From NCBI GenBank assembly GCA_965237785.1, contig OZ250159.1:124001-188000 (forward strand): 64,000 nucleotides of DNA, written 5' to 3'. Origin of the DNA: UBA6522 sp965237785. GTDB taxonomy: Bacteria; Pseudomonadota; Gammaproteobacteria; Steroidobacterales; Rariloculaceae. A program made the position numbers and the translations under genes. The notes below the pieces were generated by a model. That model did no database searches, was not told where the DNA came from, and was given only the letters and a program-made list of their open reading frames with translations. Below, in pieces: positions 60,547 through 64,000 of this stretch; the stretch's first letter is position 1; the number at the start of each line of letters is the position of its first letter.

Positions 60547-62597
60547 TGCTGGAACTTGACCAGCTAGACCAGCGAGCGGCCAAAGCCTTCGACGGCTATT
60601 TGGTACGTAAGGACCTGGTGCGCAAATACAGCCGCCAGTACCCGGTGCCCACGTACGTGGTCGAGTTCCTCTTGGGACGCTACTGTGCGACGACCGACGA
60701 GCGAGAAATCGAGGAAGGACTGGCGATTGTCGAGCGCCAGCTTGCCGATCGGACGGTACGAACGGGCGAGGAAGAACTTTTCAAGGCGCGAGCCCGTGAC
60801 CGGGGCGCCATCAAGCTGATCGATATCGTCAAGGCGAGGCTGGACGCGAGGACGGATTCGTTGATTGCGGAGCTTCCAAGCCTCGCGCTCAAGGATGTTC
60901 GAATCGACGACAACTTGGTGAAACAGCACGAACGCATGCTCACCGACGGCTTCTATGCCGAGGTCACGCTGAGCTACGACGCCGCCATCGCTCAGGAGAA
61001 GAACGGACGTCCCTTTGCGATCGACAGCCTTCGGGCCATTCAGCTTTCCAAGGCGGATTTACTGGATACGTTTTGCCAGGGCCGGCGCGGTTTCACCAGC
61101 GATGAGTGGCGTCGCCTTCTGCTACGCAGCATAGGCTTGGAACCCGACTCGCTATCCGATCGGGCTCAAATCGTGGCCTTGATTCGCATGGCGTCGTTCG
61201 TCGAACGCAACTACAACATGGTCGAGCTCGGTCCTCGCGGCACGGGCAAGAGCCACCTGTTTCAGCAGATCTCCCCCTATGCGCATCTGATCTCCGGCGG
61301 CAAGGCGACCGTGGCAAAGATGTTCGTCAACAATGCGAACGGGCAGCGCGGGCTAGTCTGCCAGTACGACGTGGTGTGTTTCGACGAGATCTCGGGCGTT
61401 TCTTTCGATCAGAAAGATGGGGTGAATATCCTCAAGGGCTACATGGAGTCCGGCGAGTTTTCCCGCGGCAAGGAGAGTATCCGCGCCGAGGGCGGCATTG
61501 TCATGGTGGGCAACCTCGACGTTGAGGTCGAGCACCAGCAGCGAGTCGGGCACCTGCTCAGCCCGTTATCGGCCGACATGCGCGATGATACGGCGTTCAT
61601 GGACCGCATCCACGCCTACGTGCCCGGCTGGGATTTCCCGAAGCTGAATCCAAACGAGCACTTCACGGATCACTTCGGCTTGGTCAGCGACTTTCTGTCG
61701 GAATGCTGGAGCCGGCTGCGCAGCGGCAGCCGGGTGCCGCTGCTGCAAGGGCGGGTGAACTACGGCGGTGCGCTCAGCGGACGCGATATCACCGCAGTCA
61801 ACAAGACCGTCAGCGGCCTGCTCAAGTTGTTGTACCCGGATCCTGCGATGGAAGTATCTGACCAGGAGCTTGAAGAATTGGTGCGCATCGCGCTCGAAGC
61901 ACGCCGCCGTGTCAAGGAACAACAGAAGCGGGTGTTCAGGAGCGAGTTTAGGAATACCCATTTCAGCTACACGATGGGCGAGGACGGCATCGAGAAGTTC
62001 GTTTCTACCCCGGAGCTGCACAGCGATGAGGCCATCGATACGGATCCGTTGCCGCCGGGGCAGGTGTGGGGAATCAGTCCCGGCGGGACGGAGGCGGGGG
62101 CGAGCCTTTATCGGATTGAGGTCACTGCCGGTAAGGGTAGCGGCGTCAGGATATTGAACGCGCCGGTTCCGGCGCCGTTTCGCGAGAGTGTCCGTTACGC
62201 TGAACAGAATCTGTACACCAGAGCCAAGGAATTGGTGGGTGACCGAGACCCTCGCGCTCACGAGTTCTCCGTACAACTCCGCGCCATGGACAACGACCGT
62301 ACCGGGGCGTCTCTCGGGCTGCCGGCGTTGATGGCTCTTTGCAGCGGACTGTTGGAGAAGAGTATGAAAGGCGGCCTGATCATTGTCGGGGCGCTCAATC
62401 TCGGGGGCTCCGTCGAATCCGTGGTGAACGCCGTCAGTATCGTTGAGGTCGCCGTGGAGAAAGGCGCCGACACGGTGTTGATGCCAATATCGGTACGTAA
62501 ACAGTTGTTCGATCTCTCCGACGATATGGCCACGCGCATCAATGTGCAATTCTATTCCGATACCCCGGACGCGCTGTTGAAGGCGTTGCTGGAATAG
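60546..62597 (+). CDS. brxL: BREX Lon-like protease/ATPase BrxL
   Basis: A 683-residue AAA+ protein. Walker A is GPRGTGKSH at residues 229-237, with a Walker B-like VVCFDEISGVSF about 40 residues later. The C-terminal domain is Lon-like, including DRTGASLGLPALMALCSGLL around residues 580-600 and the GLIIVGALNLGGSV and EKGADTVLMP strands. BrxL forms rings on DNA and contributes to phage exclusion in type 1 systems. The start ATG at 60546 is the coupled one overlapping pglZ; the preceding TTG is not needed. Its position as the last core gene matches the canonical order brxA, brxB, brxC, pglX, pglZ, brxL. Confidence 0.95.
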   Translation: MLELDQLDQRAAKAFDGYLVRKDLVRKYSRQYPVPTYVVEFLLGRYCATTDEREIEEGLAIVERQLADRTVRTGEEELFKARARDRGAIKLIDIVKARLDARTDSLIAELPSLALKDVRIDDNLVKQHERMLTDGFYAEVTLSYDAAIAQEKNGRPFAIDSLRAIQLSKADLLDTFCQGRRGFTSDEWRRLLLRSIGLEPDSLSDRAQIVALIRMASFVERNYNMVELGPRGTGKSHLFQQISPYAHLISGGKATVAKMFVNNANGQRGLVCQYDVVCFDEISGVSFDQKDGVNILKGYMESGEFSRGKESIRAEGGIVMVGNLDVEVEHQQRVGHLLSPLSADMRDDTAFMDRIHAYVPGWDFPKLNPNEHFTDHFGLVSDFLSECWSRLRSGSRVPLLQGRVNYGGALSGRDITAVNKTVSGLLKLLYPDPAMEVSDQELEELVRIALEARRRVKEQQKRVFRSEFRNTHFSYTMGEDGIEKFVSTPELHSDEAIDTDPLPPGQVWGISPGGTEAGASLYRIEVTAGKGSGVRILNAPVPAPFRESVRYAEQNLYTRAKELVGDRDPRAHEFSVQLRAMDNDRTGASLGLPALMALCSGLLEKSMKGGLIIVGALNLGGSVESVVNAVSIVEVAVEKGADTVLMPISVRKQLFDLSDDMATRINVQFYSDTPDALLKALLE

Positions 62598-62615
62598 CAG
62601 ATCCCGACCACGGCC

Positions 62616-63884
62616 ATGACCCATTTACGCTTCGTCCACGCGGCTGATTTACATCTCGACAGTCCGTTCAAGGGTTTGCGGGCCGCCGCGCCGGATCATG
62701 TGGCGAGCGCCCTCTACGACGCGACTTTCAAAGCCTACGAGAACATTGTCGAGTTGTGCATCGCCGAAGGGGTGGACGCGCTGCTCGTCGCCGGGGACGT
62801 ATACGACGGGGCCGACCGCAGTCTCCGCGCCCAACGCAAGTTCGTCGATGGCCTGGAGCGACTGCACGGTGCCGGCATACGGTCGTTCGTTTGCCACGGT
62901 AACCACGATCCACTCGATGGCTGGGAGGCGCGGCTCGCATATCCGCCGAGTTGCCACCGGTTCGGGGCGGAGTTCGAGGGGGTACCTGTATTCGAGGCCG
63001 ATCCCGACCGCGCCGTCGTCCACGGCATTAGCTATCCGCGCCGCGATGTCACCGAGAATCTGGTCAGCCGCTTGGGCTGCGTCGACCCCAAGGCGTTTTC
63101 CATCGGGCTGCTGCACACCAACGTCGGCAATGCCCCCGGCCATGCCCCCTACGCTCCGTGTTCCCTGAACGATCTCCGGCTGGCTGGAATCGACTACTGG
63201 GCGCTCGGTCATATACACACTCGCCAGGTCCTGCACGAGCGGGATCCGGCAGTGGTCTACCCCGGCAATCCGCAGGGGAGACACCTGAACGAGACCGGCG
63301 CCCGCGGGGTGTACCTTGTGGACGTCGACGATGGCGGAAACGCCCATCCGGAGTTTCGCGCAATGGACTGTATCCGCTGGGAACGGCTGGCAGCGGACAT
63401 CGGTGCGCAGGAGACGGAACAAGCTCTGCTGGACGCGCTGCACGAGGGGATGCAAGGTATGTTGGACGCCGCAGCCGACCGCCCGGTCATTGTCCGCGTA
63501 TCGCTAACCGGCCGGGGCAAGTTGAACCGGTTTTTGCGGCAGGCGAACACCGTGGACGATCTGGTCGAGCAAATCAACAATACGTGGGTAGGCCGGACGC
63601 CGTTCGCATGGTGCGAACGGGTCGAGGACCGGACGAGAGCGCCGTTCGATCGGAAAGAGCGATTGGCCGGCGCGGATTTTCTCGCCGAAGTGCTGCAGAC
63701 GACCGACCAAGCCAGGGAAGATCCCGTACGGTTGGCGCGCCTGCGCAACGGACTTGCCGAACTTTACGAACATCACCGCTTCCGCCGTTACCTGGACGCC
63801 CCCCCGAACGACGACGAACTCGCCGCGCTCATCGACGAGGCGGAGATGATGGCCGTAAACCTGCTTGCCGAGGACGAGGAGTGA
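62616..63884 (+). CDS. Metallophosphoesterase exonuclease, SbcD/YhaO-like
   Basis: A 422-residue calcineurin-like phosphoesterase. Metal-binding motifs are HAADLHLDSPF (residues 8-18), LLVAGDVYDGAD near residue 65, CHGNHD near residue 96, GLLHTNVG and ALGHIHTRQVL near residue 200, in the order of Mre11/SbcD. The length fits YhaO, whose partner YhaN is an SbcC-like ATPase; the next gene provides it with a 4-bp overlap. The pair probably processes DNA ends. It starts 19 bp after brxL on the same strand, so it is likely part of the same transcript, although it is not a classic BREX gene. No clear ribosome binding site precedes ATG 62616. Confidence 0.9.
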   Translation: MTHLRFVHAADLHLDSPFKGLRAAAPDHVASALYDATFKAYENIVELCIAEGVDALLVAGDVYDGADRSLRAQRKFVDGLERLHGAGIRSFVCHGNHDPLDGWEARLAYPPSCHRFGAEFEGVPVFEADPDRAVVHGISYPRRDVTENLVSRLGCVDPKAFSIGLLHTNVGNAPGHAPYAPCSLNDLRLAGIDYWALGHIHTRQVLHERDPAVVYPGNPQGRHLNETGARGVYLVDVDDGGNAHPEFRAMDCIRWERLAADIGAQETEQALLDALHEGMQGMLDAAADRPVIVRVSLTGRGKLNRFLRQANTVDDLVEQINNTWVGRTPFAWCERVEDRTRAPFDRKERLAGADFLAEVLQTTDQAREDPVRLARLRNGLAELYEHHRFRRYLDAPPNDDELAALIDEAEMMAVNLLAEDEE

Positions 63885-64000
63885 GGATCCGCAACCTGCA
63901 CATCGACGGCTTCGGGAAGTTCGCCGGCTTTGACAGCGGTCCCTTCGAGCGGCCCGTGACGGTTTTCCTCGGGGCGAACGAAGCGGGCAAGAGTACGCTG
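63881..64000 (+). CDS. SbcC/YhaN-like SMC ATPase, N-terminal part only
   Basis: The first 40 codons of an ABC/SMC-type ATPase; the gene runs off the right edge. The start is a GTG overlapping the upstream stop (GTGA). The protein opens RIRNLHIDGFGKFAGFD and reaches the Walker A motif GANEAGKSTL at the end of the window, as in YhaN and other SbcC relatives. It should form a complex with the SbcD/YhaO-like phosphoesterase. Confidence 0.88.
   Translation, partial: MRIRNLHIDGFGKFAGFDSGPFERPVTVFLGANEAGKSTL

Noticed and set aside
1..64000. Prophage, rRNA operon, tRNA genes, retron or group II intron
   Set aside because: I saw no phage structural or integrase genes, no rRNA or tRNA-like cloverleaf, and no reverse transcriptase motif such as YADD in any frame.

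Overview
This is a high-GC bacterial window that looks proteobacterial, most likely from a marine or host-associated gammaproteobacterium. That placement is inferred from four large TonB-dependent receptors (TBDRs) carrying EE(I/V)VV-type TonB boxes, a secreted DUF6152/DUF6644 gene set and non-pyrrolysine MttB methyltransferases. No rRNA or tRNA is visible to confirm it.

Region 1 (1-7.3 kb) is a corrinoid-dependent demethylation locus: two MttB-superfamily methyltransferases, a MttC-type corrinoid protein, EtfB and EtfA, a DUF1638 protein, a 'virulence factor' family protein and probably the first codons of a methylenetetrahydrofolate reductase C-terminal-type protein. A plausible flow is methyl group from a quaternary or tertiary amine to the corrinoid to tetrahydrofolate, with electrons leaving through ETF. 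Region 2 (7.3-10.2 kb) has a SulP transporter relic with two internal deletions, a coiled-coil protein and recQ. Region 3 (10.2-38 kb) is dominated by secretion and uptake: TBDRs, an orphan TRAP solute receptor, a MacB/Lol-like ABC exporter whose operon is split by an amidohydrolase, a large zinc metalloprotease, a secreted fumarylacetoacetase-fold protein, tandem DUF6644 membrane proteins, DUF6152, two paralogous secreted proteins, an acetamidase/formamidase, and an unusual small protein built of TonB-box repeats. Remnants of toxin-antitoxin genes (higB, vapC) lie between them.

Region 4 (38-64 kb) is a compound defence island. The order brxA-brxB-brxC ... pglX ... pglZ-brxL is a complete type 1-like BREX system. 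Accessory genes are nested inside it in the same orientation, many with 1-4 bp stop/start overlaps: an ABC-type ATPase plus DUF4276 (Toprim-like) pair; a HicB/PglX chimeric relic followed by an unknown multi-pass membrane protein; a 1497-residue STAND-like NTPase; a PHP-SMC ATPase of the TrlF type; and an AlbA-domain ATP-binding protein. An SbcD/YhaO-like nuclease and an SbcC/YhaN-like ATPase that runs off the window follow brxL. A perfect 11-bp inverted repeat sits just upstream of brxA and is the best operator candidate, although no BrxR-type regulator is present.

The best candidates for undescribed biology are the five-fold TonB-box repeat protein (33937-34317), the four-layer composite BREX island including the membrane protein beside a degenerate copy of the pglX 5' end, and the DUF6152/DUF6644/secreted-protein metabolic cluster. 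All functional assignments come from reading the sequence; no database search was run.
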